From: an uncultured Clostridia bacterium
GTDB lineage: Bacteria > Bacillota > Clostridia > Oscillospirales > CAG-272
Direction: 5' to 3'
Length of the DNA stretch: 39,179 bases
Assembly (NCBI GenBank): GCA_947631765.1
Contig: CANRMP010000001.1
Location: 203,587 to 242,765, forward strand
How positions within the stretch are numbered: the first letter of the stretch is position 1; every line of letters begins with the position of its first letter. This document shows positions 16,047 through 23,787 of this stretch, piece after piece. The notes beneath the pieces were generated by a model. That model worked only from the letters and a program-made list of their open reading frames with translations, was not told the origin of the DNA and searched no databases. A program made the translations under genes and the position numbers.

Positions 16047-16840
16047 AAATATTTGATACGCATACTCATTATGACGATGCAAAATTTGACGCGCTTGCTC
16101 CTGCAAGTGAGAGAGCAGGCTTCGTTCGGACTCTGATGGATGAAAATGACATATGCGGCATTGTGGGAATGGGAGTCGACATAAAAAGCAGCATGGCGCA
16201 GCTTGAATACTCAAAGAAAATCGACTGCTTTTACGCCGCCTGCGGTTTTCATCCCGAAAATATACCGAGCGCCGATATTGATTCGTGCATGGCAACGCTT
16301 GGCGGTCTGCTTCAAGACAAAAAAGCCGTGGCGGTCGGAGAAATAGGGCTTGACTATTATTATGAGCAAAATCCGCCGAGGGAGGTTCAAATCAAGTGGT
16401 TTGAACGACAGATGGAGCTGGCAAGAGGTATTGACCTTCCGGTTGTAATTCATGACAGAGAGGCTCACGGCGACTGCTTTGATATTGTCTGCCGACATAA
16501 AAACGTCAGAGGAGTTTTTCACAGCTTCAGCGGAAGCGCCGAAATGGCAAGACAGCTTATTTCTAAAAATTACATGCTGTCTTTTACCGGGGTCGTTACC
16601 TTTAAGAACGCCCCGAGGCTGTGCGAGGTGGTAAAAAGTATACCCATTGAGAATATTATGCTTGAAACCGACTGCCCATATATGGCGCCCGTCCCGATGC
16701 GGGGAAAGATAAACCATTCGGGATATTTGCATTACACAGCCGAAAAAATCGCGGAGCTTAAAAATATGACCCCTGACGAGGTTGCGGCAATAACCGCCGA
16801 AAACGCAATTCGATTTTTCAATATAAACAATATAAAATGA
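16043..16840 (+). CDS. tatD: TatD-family metal-dependent hydrolase
   Basis: A 265-residue TIM-barrel metal-dependent hydrolase. Metal ligands and conserved motifs are in order: DTHTHYDD at the N-terminus, GEIGLDYYY, PVVIHDREAHGD, VFHSFSGS, and LETDCPYMAP. TatD proteins act as DNA exonucleases or deoxyribonucleases in several bacteria; the true cellular substrate is often unclear. The ATG overlaps the rluD stop (ATGA), so translation is coupled. The following radical SAM gene belongs to a family named for its association with TatD. Confidence 0.95.
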   Translation: MKIFDTHTHYDDAKFDALAPASERAGFVRTLMDENDICGIVGMGVDIKSSMAQLEYSKKIDCFYAACGFHPENIPSADIDSCMATLGGLLQDKKAVAVGEIGLDYYYEQNPPREVQIKWFERQMELARGIDLPVVIHDREAHGDCFDIVCRHKNVRGVFHSFSGSAEMARQLISKNYMLSFTGVVTFKNAPRLCEVVKSIPIENIMLETDCPYMAPVPMRGKINHSGYLHYTAEKIAELKNMTPDEVAAITAENAIRFFNINNIK

Positions 16841-16862
16841 TATTAAAAGGCAGGTGACAAGC

Positions 16863-17477
16863 TTGAAAATAACATACGAGGTTGGAAGCGGACTTTATGT
16901 CAACACCACCAACAGATGCAGTAATTCATGCGACTTTTGCGTGCGTACCACCGCAAAAGATTTTTACGGCGATTTGTGGCTTGAAAGGGAACCTACAAAA
17001 GAAGAAATATTGGAGGCGATTCTCTCTTGCGACCTTAAAAAGTACAGCGAAATAGTTTTTTGCGGATACGGAGAGCCTATGTACCGATTTGACGATATAA
17101 AGTACGTCTGCAAAAAACTGCGCGAGAGTGAAAGCGTAAAAATCAGAGTCAATACAAACGGGCAGGGAAATCTTATAAACAAAAGAGATATAACTCCCGA
17201 GCTTGCGGGCGTTTTTGACTGCGTTTCAATATCGCTCAACGCCGCGAGTGCCGAAAGCTATGAGAAGGTGTGCCACAGCATTTATAAAGAGGCGGCGTAC
17301 CCCGCGCTTTTGGATTTTGCAAAGAAGGCGAAGGAGTATGTGCCGAGGGTGGTGCTGACAGTCGTTGAAGGCACAATGAGCGACAAGGACATAAAAACAT
17401 GCTTTTCTCTTGCAAAGAGCGTCGGAGTGGAGCTTAGAGTCAGAGAGTACATCTCAAGCGACAGTCAAAATAAATAA
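16863..17477 (+). CDS. TatD-linked radical SAM protein
   Basis: A small radical S-adenosylmethionine enzyme of about 204 residues. The [4Fe-4S] cluster motif CSNSCDFC lies near residue 20, and CGYGEPMYRFDD matches the glycine-rich SAM-binding GEP motif. Family members are found adjacent to TatD in Clostridia, and their reaction is unknown. The TTG at 16863 is preferred over the in-frame GTG at 16854, because that GTG is itself part of the ribosome binding site AGGTGA. The gene is short for the radical SAM superfamily and has no SPASM-type C-terminal extension, suggesting that only a minimal core is present. It follows tatD by 22 bases and is the last gene of the plus-strand series, ending at a bidirectional terminator. 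Confidence 0.88.
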   Translation: MKITYEVGSGLYVNTTNRCSNSCDFCVRTTAKDFYGDLWLEREPTKEEILEAILSCDLKKYSEIVFCGYGEPMYRFDDIKYVCKKLRESESVKIRVNTNGQGNLINKRDITPELAGVFDCVSISLNAASAESYEKVCHSIYKEAAYPALLDFAKKAKEYVPRVVLTVVEGTMSDKDIKTCFSLAKSVGVELRVREYISSDSQNK

Positions 17478-17490
17478 ATAATAATAAACA

Positions 17491-17520
17491 GAGAGGGTAA
17501 CTTACCCTCTCCGGTTTATT
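17491..17520. terminator. Bidirectional terminator between the radical SAM gene and rpsT
   Basis: GAGAGGGT (17491-17498) pairs with ACCCTCTC (17504-17511) around a 5-base loop. T-rich sequence follows on both strands (CGGTTTATTATA on plus, TGTTTATTATTATTTATT on minus). Confidence 0.8.
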
Positions 17521-17538
17521 ATATGTGACATATGCACA

Positions 17539-17805
17539 TTATGCGCTCATATTGTTCAGCATGAGCGTGAAACGGCTCTTCTTTCTTGCGGCGGTATTGG
17601 CATGAATAATGCCTTTTGCAGCTGCCCTGTCCACAATCTTTACAGCGTCTTTATAAAGTGAAGAAGCCAGAGCCTTGTCGCCCGCTTCAACTGCCGCGGT
17701 GTATTTCTTTATCGCGGTTTTGAAAGAAGATTTGAACATCTTGTTTTGAAGAGTCTTTGTCTGTGTGGTTTTAACTCTTTTCTTGGCTGATTTGATGTTC
17801 GGCAA
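17539..17805 (-). CDS. rpsT: 30S ribosomal protein S20
   Basis: Ribosomal protein S20, which binds 16S rRNA in the body of the small subunit. From TTG at 17805 the product has 88 residues and begins MPNIKSAKKRV, exactly the family's standard N-terminus. Lysine-rich helices and the KKSRF motif near the C-terminus agree. A GTG at 17814 would add three residues but lies inside the ribosome binding site AGGAGGTG, so TTG is the real start. It is a monocistronic minus-strand gene with its own promoter and terminator. The assignment is very secure. Confidence 0.98.
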   Translation of the reverse strand: MPNIKSAKKRVKTTQTKTLQNKMFKSSFKTAIKKYTAAVEAGDKALASSLYKDAVKIVDRAAAKGIIHANTAARKKSRFTLMLNNMSA

Positions 17806-17819
17806 ATCATTCACCTCCT
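17803..17819 (-). promoter_or_regulatory. Ribosome binding site that fixes a TTG start for rpsT
   Basis: AGGAGG (17814-17819) is followed after 8 bases by TTG (17803-17805). The in-frame GTG that overlaps the site lies 9 bases upstream of the TTG and would leave no spacing. Confidence 0.85.
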
Positions 17820-17850
17820 ATATCTCTTAATCACATATTGTTACTAAGTT

Positions 17851-17879
17851 ATCATATCACAATATTCATAAAATTGCAA
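17851..17879 (-). promoter_or_regulatory. Sigma-A promoter of rpsT
   Basis: On the minus strand TTGCAA (17874-17879), a 17-base spacer ending TGTGA, and TATGAT (17851-17856). The extended -10 and a T-rich stretch just upstream (possible UP element) suit a ribosomal protein gene. Confidence 0.7.
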
Positions 17880-18058
17880 GTGTTTTTACAAATTTTTTTT
17901 AAAACGAAAAAAACTCTCGACAAAAAGCAAAACTAAAAAGACAAAGGAAGCAAAAACAAGCGCCAAAGCCTCAAAATCGGGTGCAAAAACAGCAAAGCGG
18001 GAGCTTGAGCGAGTCAAAATGTATTGAAACACGCTTTTTTTAATATATACAATTTAAC
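17880..18058. other. Gap between rpsT and the repeat-protein gene
   Basis: The 344 bases between the two divergent starts hold the two promoters and an A/G-rich central part. In one plus frame, 17872-18027 is open for about 51 codons and reads as a Lys/Ala/Ser-rich peptide ending AKRELERVKMY, but it has no ATG, GTG or TTG start. It may be a gene remnant or simply compositional bias. Nothing else was recognised. Confidence 0.4.
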
Positions 18059-18087
18059 TTGACAAAAGAGAAAAAATGTGATAAAAT
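18059..18087 (+). promoter_or_regulatory. Sigma-A promoter of the leucine-rich repeat lipoprotein gene
   Basis: TTGACA (18059-18064), 17 bases, TAAAAT (18082-18087), with TGTGA before the -10. It shares the 13 bases AATGTGATAAAAT with the promoter at 19867. Confidence 0.8.
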
Positions 18088-18149
18088 GTGAAAAATCGGT
18101 CTATACGGCTGAAATTTTTGAAAACTACTCAAAGGAAAGATGAAAGTAC

Positions 18150-19751
18150 ATGAAAAATATTAAAAAAGTAATAACGCTCTTGCTTGTTTTGTTAGCCCTT
18201 GCGGCAATGACCGCCTGTTCGCATAAGGGAAATGGTACCGAGACGGGCGAGCAAAATAAAGAGTCCCAAAACTCAAACACCGACCCGTCGCAAAATCCAC
18301 AGCAAAATACCGGGAGCGAGGGGCTTGAATACGAAAAACCCAAAGATGATGACCGGTATATTGTGGCAGGAATCGGCGAATGTACCGACAGCGACATAGT
18401 AATTCCGGCGCTTCACGAGGGACTTCCCGTGACAGATATCGGTTCTGCCGCTTTTTACGGGTGCACACAAATAAAAAGCGTCACAATATCGGAGGGAGTG
18501 AAGCACATCGGCGACAACGCTTTTTACGAGTGCACCGAGCTTGTCAGCGTCACTATTCCAAGCAGTGTGACCGAAATTTACGATTTTGCTTTTTGCAAAT
18601 GCGACAGCTTGAAAAGTATCACCGTGGCAGACGGCAATCGCACTTTCCACAGCGCTGGAAATTGCATAATTGATACGGCAAGCGACCTTTTAATTGTCGG
18701 CTGTAATGCAAGTGTTATTCCTGATGACGGCAGTGTGAGGCAGATTCAAAACGCCGCCTTTGCATATTGCACGGGGCTTACTCAAATCAAAATACCAAAC
18801 AGTGTCGAATCTATCGGCGATGACGCCTTTATCGGCTGTACGGGACTTACGACCGTTACGGTTCCGGCAAACGTTGCAATTATCGGCACTAACGCTTTTG
18901 GCGATTGCACCGGACTTGAAAGTATAAATGTTTCGCAGGCTAATGCTACTTATCACAGCGCGGGGAACTGCATTATTGAGACAGAAAGCAAAACGCTTAT
19001 TGCAGGTTGCAAGGCTTCAATAATTCCAAACGACGGCAGCGTGTCAAAGATCGGAGAATTTGCATTTTGCGACTGTAGCGGGCTTACAGATATCGAAGTT
19101 CCCAAAAGCGTGACAGAAATTGCGAGCCGCGCTTTTGCAAATTGCACCTCTCTTGCAAAAGTCACATTTTCGGATGAGAGCAAACTTCTTAAAATGGGCG
19201 AATATGCATTCAGCGAATGCGCCGCACTGCTTAATATCACAATACCCGACAGTGTGACAAGTATCGGCAGCGATGCTTTTTACGAGTGTATCGGGCTTTG
19301 CGAGATTACCTTCTCCGACAAGGGCAATTTAACCGAAATCGGGGGCTGGGCATTTAGCGGCTGCACCGGACTTACAAGCGTTTTAATTCCGAACGGCGTT
19401 AGAGAAATAGGTCAGGGAGTTTTTTCATACTGCACGGAACTTACAGATATAACTATCCCAACCGGAGTTGCGGAAATAAGCTTCCAAGCGTTTTACGGCT
19501 GTACAAGCCTTGAAAGCGTTATAATACCAGAGGGAGTCGATAAAATAAGAGACTCTGCATTCAGCGACTGCACATCTTTAAAAGCTGTTACAATCCCCGC
19601 AAGCGTGGATACACTTTTTAATACCGCATTTGGAGGCTGCACTGCGCTTTGCGATATCTATTATGCGGGAACTCAAGAGATGTGGGAGGAGCTTACAATA
19701 GTTGTCGACTTTCCCGAAAGTGTGAATATTCACTGCGACTACAAAGGATGA
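18150..19751 (+). CDS. BspA-like leucine-rich repeat lipoprotein
   Basis: A 533-residue predicted surface protein. Residues 1-23 form a lipoprotein signal peptide ending in Cys23. A polar linker rich in Asn, Gln, Glu and Ser (about 24-65) is followed by about 15 leucine-rich repeats of the BspA (LRR_5) type with the consensus IPxxVxxIGxxAFxxCxxL, reaching to about residue 500. The C-terminal IYYAGTQEMWEEL is a usual cap of this family. BspA-like proteins of host-associated bacteria bind extracellular matrix or other cells, but a specific ligand cannot be inferred. Two longer repeats at about 155-210 and 245-305 share an inserted cassette containing HSAGNCII and are internal duplicates. AAAGGAAAG precedes the ATG somewhat far upstream. 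Own promoter and terminator make it a single-gene unit. Confidence 0.9.
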   Translation: MKNIKKVITLLLVLLALAAMTACSHKGNGTETGEQNKESQNSNTDPSQNPQQNTGSEGLEYEKPKDDDRYIVAGIGECTDSDIVIPALHEGLPVTDIGSAAFYGCTQIKSVTISEGVKHIGDNAFYECTELVSVTIPSSVTEIYDFAFCKCDSLKSITVADGNRTFHSAGNCIIDTASDLLIVGCNASVIPDDGSVRQIQNAAFAYCTGLTQIKIPNSVESIGDDAFIGCTGLTTVTVPANVAIIGTNAFGDCTGLESINVSQANATYHSAGNCIIETESKTLIAGCKASIIPNDGSVSKIGEFAFCDCSGLTDIEVPKSVTEIASRAFANCTSLAKVTFSDESKLLKMGEYAFSECAALLNITIPDSVTSIGSDAFYECIGLCEITFSDKGNLTEIGGWAFSGCTGLTSVLIPNGVREIGQGVFSYCTELTDITIPTGVAEISFQAFYGCTSLESVIIPEGVDKIRDSAFSDCTSLKAVTIPASVDTLFNTAFGGCTALCDIYYAGTQEMWEELTIVVDFPESVNIHCDYKG

Positions 19752-19759
19752 TTTTTAAC

Positions 19760-19798
19760 CTCTCCCCGATTTCACAAAAGGAACGGGGAGAGATTTTG
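19760..19798 (+). terminator. Terminator of the leucine-rich repeat gene
   Basis: A perfect 9-bp stem, CTCTCCCCG (19760-19768) with CGGGGAGAG (19784-19792), is followed by ATTTTG. The T tract is modest. Confidence 0.7.
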
Positions 19799-19866
19799 TC
19801 CTCTTTGCCATGTAATAACATGTGTGAAATTGCAAAAAAGCTTTTATTATATTAGCTTTATTTGCA

Positions 19867-19895
19867 TTGACAATCAGAGCTTAATGTGATAAAAT
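19867..19895 (+). promoter_or_regulatory. Sigma-A promoter of the Gfo/Idh-mutS-mutL-tgt series
   Basis: TTGACA (19867-19872), a 17-base spacer ending TGTGA, TAAAAT (19890-19895). Predicted start is near 19902. Confidence 0.8.
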
Positions 19896-19929
19896 ATCTT
19901 TAAACATATTATATTATAAGAGGTCGGTT

Positions 19930-21132
19930 ATGGAAAAAGTGAGAATCGGCGTGATAGGCGCCGGAAACATAGGAAGCACGCATGTAAGACTCTTGACAAA
20001 CGGCGAATGTCCGGATTTTACTCTCACGGCGATATGCGACGTTGTCGTCGAAAAGGCGCAGAGGTTAAAGGACGCGGCGCTTGCAAATCTTGAAAAGAGA
20101 GGAATTAAAGCGCAGGATATTGCGGTGTTTGGCGACGCCCTTGCCCTTATGGACAGCGGACTTGTAGATGCGGTAACCGTTGCTACGCCTCATTACTTTC
20201 ATCCCGTATACGTTATCGAGGCGCTGAAAAGAAACCTTCACGTGCTTTGCGAAAAGCCGGCGGGAGTTTATACCGCCAAGGTACGCGAGATGAACAAGGA
20301 AGCCGAAAAGCATCCCGACGTGGTCTTTGCAATGATGTTCAATCAGAGAACAGACTGCCTTTACCGCAAAATAAAAGAGGTTTTAGACTCCAAGGAGCTG
20401 GGCGAGATAAAGAGGACAAACTGGATAATAACCAACTGGTACCGCCCGCAAAGATACTATGACAGCGGTTCATGGCGCGCCACATGGTCGGGAGAGGGAG
20501 GAGGAGTTCTGCTCAATCAGTGCCCGCACAATCTTGATTTATGGCAGTGGCTCTGCGGTATGCCCTCATTGGTAGACGCCCATCTGCATTACGGCAAGTG
20601 GCATGATATTGAGGTTGAGGACGACGTCACGGCGTATGTGGAATATCCTAACGGAGCTACAGGCGTGTTTGTGACCTCAACGTCGGACGCGCCCGGCACA
20701 AACAGACTTGAAATCACCTGCGACGGCGGAAAAATCGTTTGCGAGAACGGAAAGCTCCTGCTTTACAAAAACAAGGTTTTGGAATCAGAGTTCAGAAACA
20801 ACGCTCCCTCGGCTTTTTCCGCGCCCGAATATACGGTGAGCGAGCTTGAAACAGACGGATATAATCCTCAGCACGCGGGAGTTTTTCGCGCTTTTTCCGG
20901 AAGGATTTTAAGAGGCGAGAAGCTTGTCGCAAACGGTGTTGAGGGAATAAACGGGCTTATGATATCAAACGCCATGCACCTTTCCTCATGGCTGGGAAGA
21001 CCGGTCACGCTTCCCATTGACGAAAATCTTTTCTATGAAGAGCTCAAAAAGAGAATAGCTTCGTCAAGAAGAAAAGAGACCTTTTGTGACGAGGTATCGG
21101 ACACCTCATCCTCCTACGGCGGAGTGAAATAA
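19930..21132 (+). CDS. Gfo/Idh/MocA-family oxidoreductase
   Basis: A 400-residue NAD(P)-dependent dehydrogenase. The N-terminal Rossmann motif is GVIGAGNIGSTHV, and the conserved CEKPAG loop that contacts substrate and nicotinamide occurs near residue 107. The C-terminal domain contains GGGVLLNQCPHNLDLWQWLCG, in which the histidine is the usual catalytic residue. Members oxidise or reduce sugars, inositols and related compounds, and the substrate here is not predictable. AGAGGT precedes the ATG. It is the first gene of a unit with mutS, mutL and tgt, with 38 bases to mutS; no link to mismatch repair is known, so the pairing is probably positional. Confidence 0.9.
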   Translation: MEKVRIGVIGAGNIGSTHVRLLTNGECPDFTLTAICDVVVEKAQRLKDAALANLEKRGIKAQDIAVFGDALALMDSGLVDAVTVATPHYFHPVYVIEALKRNLHVLCEKPAGVYTAKVREMNKEAEKHPDVVFAMMFNQRTDCLYRKIKEVLDSKELGEIKRTNWIITNWYRPQRYYDSGSWRATWSGEGGGVLLNQCPHNLDLWQWLCGMPSLVDAHLHYGKWHDIEVEDDVTAYVEYPNGATGVFVTSTSDAPGTNRLEITCDGGKIVCENGKLLLYKNKVLESEFRNNAPSAFSAPEYTVSELETDGYNPQHAGVFRAFSGRILRGEKLVANGVEGINGLMISNAMHLSSWLGRPVTLPIDENLFYEELKKRIASSRRKETFCDEVSDTSSSYGGVK

Positions 21133-21170
21133 CAGGGTAATCAAAAGAGTTAAAAGGCGGTGGAACGGCA

Positions 21171-23753
21171 ATGGCAATATCACCAATGATGTCGCAGTAT
21201 CTTGAGCTTAAAGAAAAGTACAAGGATTTTATACTGTTTTTCAGACTGGGTGACTTTTATGAAATGTTTTATGAGGACGCCAGGTTAGTTTCCCGCCTTC
21301 TTGATCTCACTCTGACAGGCAAGCAATGCGGCGATGACGAAAGAGCGCCCATGTGCGGCGTTCCTTATCACAGCGCCGACGCTTATATCGGAAAGCTGGT
21401 CGAGCTCGGTTACAGCGTGGCAATTTGCGAGCAGATCGAGGACCCCGCCACCGCAAAGGGTATTGTTCGGCGCGATGTTGTGAGAATTATAACGCCGGGA
21501 ACCGTTACCGACCTTGCACAGCTCAGTGAAAGCAAAAACAACTATATAGCCTCGGTCTTTCTCTGTTCTCCCAAGGCGGCGCTCTGCTTTGCGGATATTT
21601 CCACCGGAGATATCAAAACCACCGTGGTTGAGGACTATAAGTCCATGCTGATTAACGAAATTGCGGTATACTCCCCAAAGGAGATAATAGTGAGCTTTGA
21701 CCTTTCGGGCGAAAAGGAAATTGCCGACTATTTTGCAAACAAGCTGGGCGCCGCAATAAACGAAAAATTCAGGGAGCATTTTGAAATAAACTCCGCAAAA
21801 ACGGCGCTTTGCGATATATTCGGCATGACCTTTGACGAAATAAAGGCGCTTCCTCCCGACGCAGTTATTTGTACCGGAGCGCTTATTCTGTACATAAGCG
21901 AGACTCAAAAGACAGATATTTCATATTTAAAGCGCCCGGAATACTATGAGTGCGGCAATTATCTTGAAATCGACCACGGTACGCGGAGAAGTCTTGAGCT
22001 TTGCGAGACAATGCGCACCAAGGAAAAAAGAGGCACGCTGCTTTGGGTTCTTGATAAGACAAAAACCTCAATGGGAAGGCGTCTGCTTCGCAAATGGATA
22101 GAACAGCCGCTTGTCGACCCGCACAGAATAGAAAGCCGTCAAAAGGCGGTTTTGGAGCTTTATGACGAAATTGTACTGCGCGACAGCCTCGAAGAGGCGC
22201 TAAGTAATATGCTTGACCTTGAAAGGCTTATGACCAAGGTTATTTACAAGAGCGCAAACGCCAAGGATCTTCGCGCAATACTAAATACAATAGAGCCCCT
22301 TCCCGAGGTCAAAAAGCTTCTTGCATGTTGCAGGAGCGGCCGCCTTTTGAGAATGTATGGCGAGCTTGACACCTTAGAGGATATAGCCGAGGTTATATCC
22401 CGCTATATTGTCGAGGATCCGCCTTTTTCGATAAGAGAGGGAGGATTTATAAACAAGGGCGTTAACGAAGAGCTTGACAAACTTCGGGATATACTCGAAA
22501 ACAGCGCAAAATATTTAAAGGACCTTGAAGAGCGCGAGAAGAACACAACCGGCATTAAGAATTTAAGAGTCAGAAATAACAGAGTTTTCGGTTATTATAT
22601 CGAGGTGTCAAACTCAAATCTTAGCGACGTGCCCGAAAGGTACATAAGAAAGCAGACTCTTACCACCGGCGAAAGATTTATAACCGAGGAGCTTAAAGAG
22701 CTTGAGACGACAATACTCAGCGCCTCGGACAAGATAAACGCAATTGAATACGCATTGTTCAGAAAAATTCAGGACTATCTCACCGAAAATGTGAGAAGAG
22801 TGCAAAAAAGCTCGGAGCTTATCGCCGAGCTTGACGTGTACTGCTCCTTGGCGCTTGTCGCCCGTAAGTACGGATACGTCTGCCCCGAGGTCGATATAGG
22901 ATATGTTATTGACATAAAAGAGGGAAGACATCCTGTTATTGAGCAGTTTGTAAGCGAAGAAGGCTTTGTTCCAAACGACACCATGCTTGACGTCTCGGGC
23001 AACAGATTTCTTATAATCACCGGTCCTAATATGGCGGGCAAGTCCACGTACATGCGGCAAGTGGCGCTAATATGCATTATGGCGCAGCTGGGCTCCTTTG
23101 TTCCTGCCAAAAGCGCAAGAGTCGGTATTGTGGACAAGCTTTTTACAAGAATAGGAGCCTCCGACGACCTTGCCGCCGGTCAGTCAACCTTCATGCTTGA
23201 AATGACCGAGGTGGCGTATATTTTAAAGCACGCTACAAAACGCTCGCTTATAATTTACGATGAGATAGGTAGGGGAACCTCCACATTTGACGGCATGAGC
23301 ATTGCCGCCTCTGTTGTCGAGTATACTGCGGGCAAAAAGCTCGGCGCGCGAACCCTCTTTGCAACCCACTATCACGAAATATCCGACATGGGAAACGGGC
23401 TTGACGGGTGCGTAAACTACCATATTGCCGCCAGAAAAAAGGGCGACGGCTTGGTGTTTATGAGAAAAATAATCCCGGGAGCGGCGGACGACAGCTACGG
23501 AATTGAGGTCGCCTCCCTTGCCGGAGTGCCTAAAGAAATAATCAAACGGGCAAAGGAAATACTTACAAAACAGCTTGAAGAGGGAACTGCCCGCCCGAGT
23601 AGTTCAAAGAGCGAAGAAACGGTGCAGAGCTACACCATTGACGACTATCTGTCAAGCGAAATAAAGGACAGAATAAGAGCGCTTGATATCAACACCTTGA
23701 CGCCTATCGAGGCGCTGAACATCATGTCGGAGTTTAAAAAGCTCCTCGGCTGA
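21171..23753 (+). CDS. mutS: DNA mismatch repair protein MutS
   Basis: Recognises base mismatches and small loops and starts repair with MutL. The 860-residue length is typical of MutS1. The mismatch-contact motif F-Y-E is in GDFYEMFYEDA near residue 30, the core and clamp regions lie in the middle, and the ATPase domain has Walker A GPNMAGKSTYMRQ (about 617-629) and Walker B IIYDEIGRGTSTFDG. The ATG at 21171 follows GGCGGTGG. A short Ser/Glu linker and a C-terminal segment ending EFKKLLG, common in clostridial MutS, follow the ATPase. mutL is 34 bases downstream. Confidence 0.98.
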   Translation: MAISPMMSQYLELKEKYKDFILFFRLGDFYEMFYEDARLVSRLLDLTLTGKQCGDDERAPMCGVPYHSADAYIGKLVELGYSVAICEQIEDPATAKGIVRRDVVRIITPGTVTDLAQLSESKNNYIASVFLCSPKAALCFADISTGDIKTTVVEDYKSMLINEIAVYSPKEIIVSFDLSGEKEIADYFANKLGAAINEKFREHFEINSAKTALCDIFGMTFDEIKALPPDAVICTGALILYISETQKTDISYLKRPEYYECGNYLEIDHGTRRSLELCETMRTKEKRGTLLWVLDKTKTSMGRRLLRKWIEQPLVDPHRIESRQKAVLELYDEIVLRDSLEEALSNMLDLERLMTKVIYKSANAKDLRAILNTIEPLPEVKKLLACCRSGRLLRMYGELDTLEDIAEVISRYIVEDPPFSIREGGFINKGVNEELDKLRDILENSAKYLKDLEEREKNTTGIKNLRVRNNRVFGYYIEVSNSNLSDVPERYIRKQTLTTGERFITEELKELETTILSASDKINAIEYALFRKIQDYLTENVRRVQKSSELIAELDVYCSLALVARKYGYVCPEVDIGYVIDIKEGRHPVIEQFVSEEGFVPNDTMLDVSGNRFLIITGPNMAGKSTYMRQVALICIMAQLGSFVPAKSARVGIVDKLFTRIGASDDLAAGQSTFMLEMTEVAYILKHATKRSLIIYDEIGRGTSTFDGMSIAASVVEYTAGKKLGARTLFATHYHEISDMGNGLDGCVNYHIAARKKGDGLVFMRKIIPGAADDSYGIEVASLAGVPKEIIKRAKEILTKQLEEGTARPSSSKSEETVQSYTIDDYLSSEIKDRIRALDINTLTPIEALNIMSEFKKLLG

Positions 23754-23787
23754 AATTAAATTTTAAAAGGAGGCAATAGGAAATATT

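Noticed and set aside
16211-16732. 173-codon minus-strand open frame inside tatD
   Set aside because: tatD carries all its conserved motifs in the plus frame; the antisense frame shows no domain or start signal.
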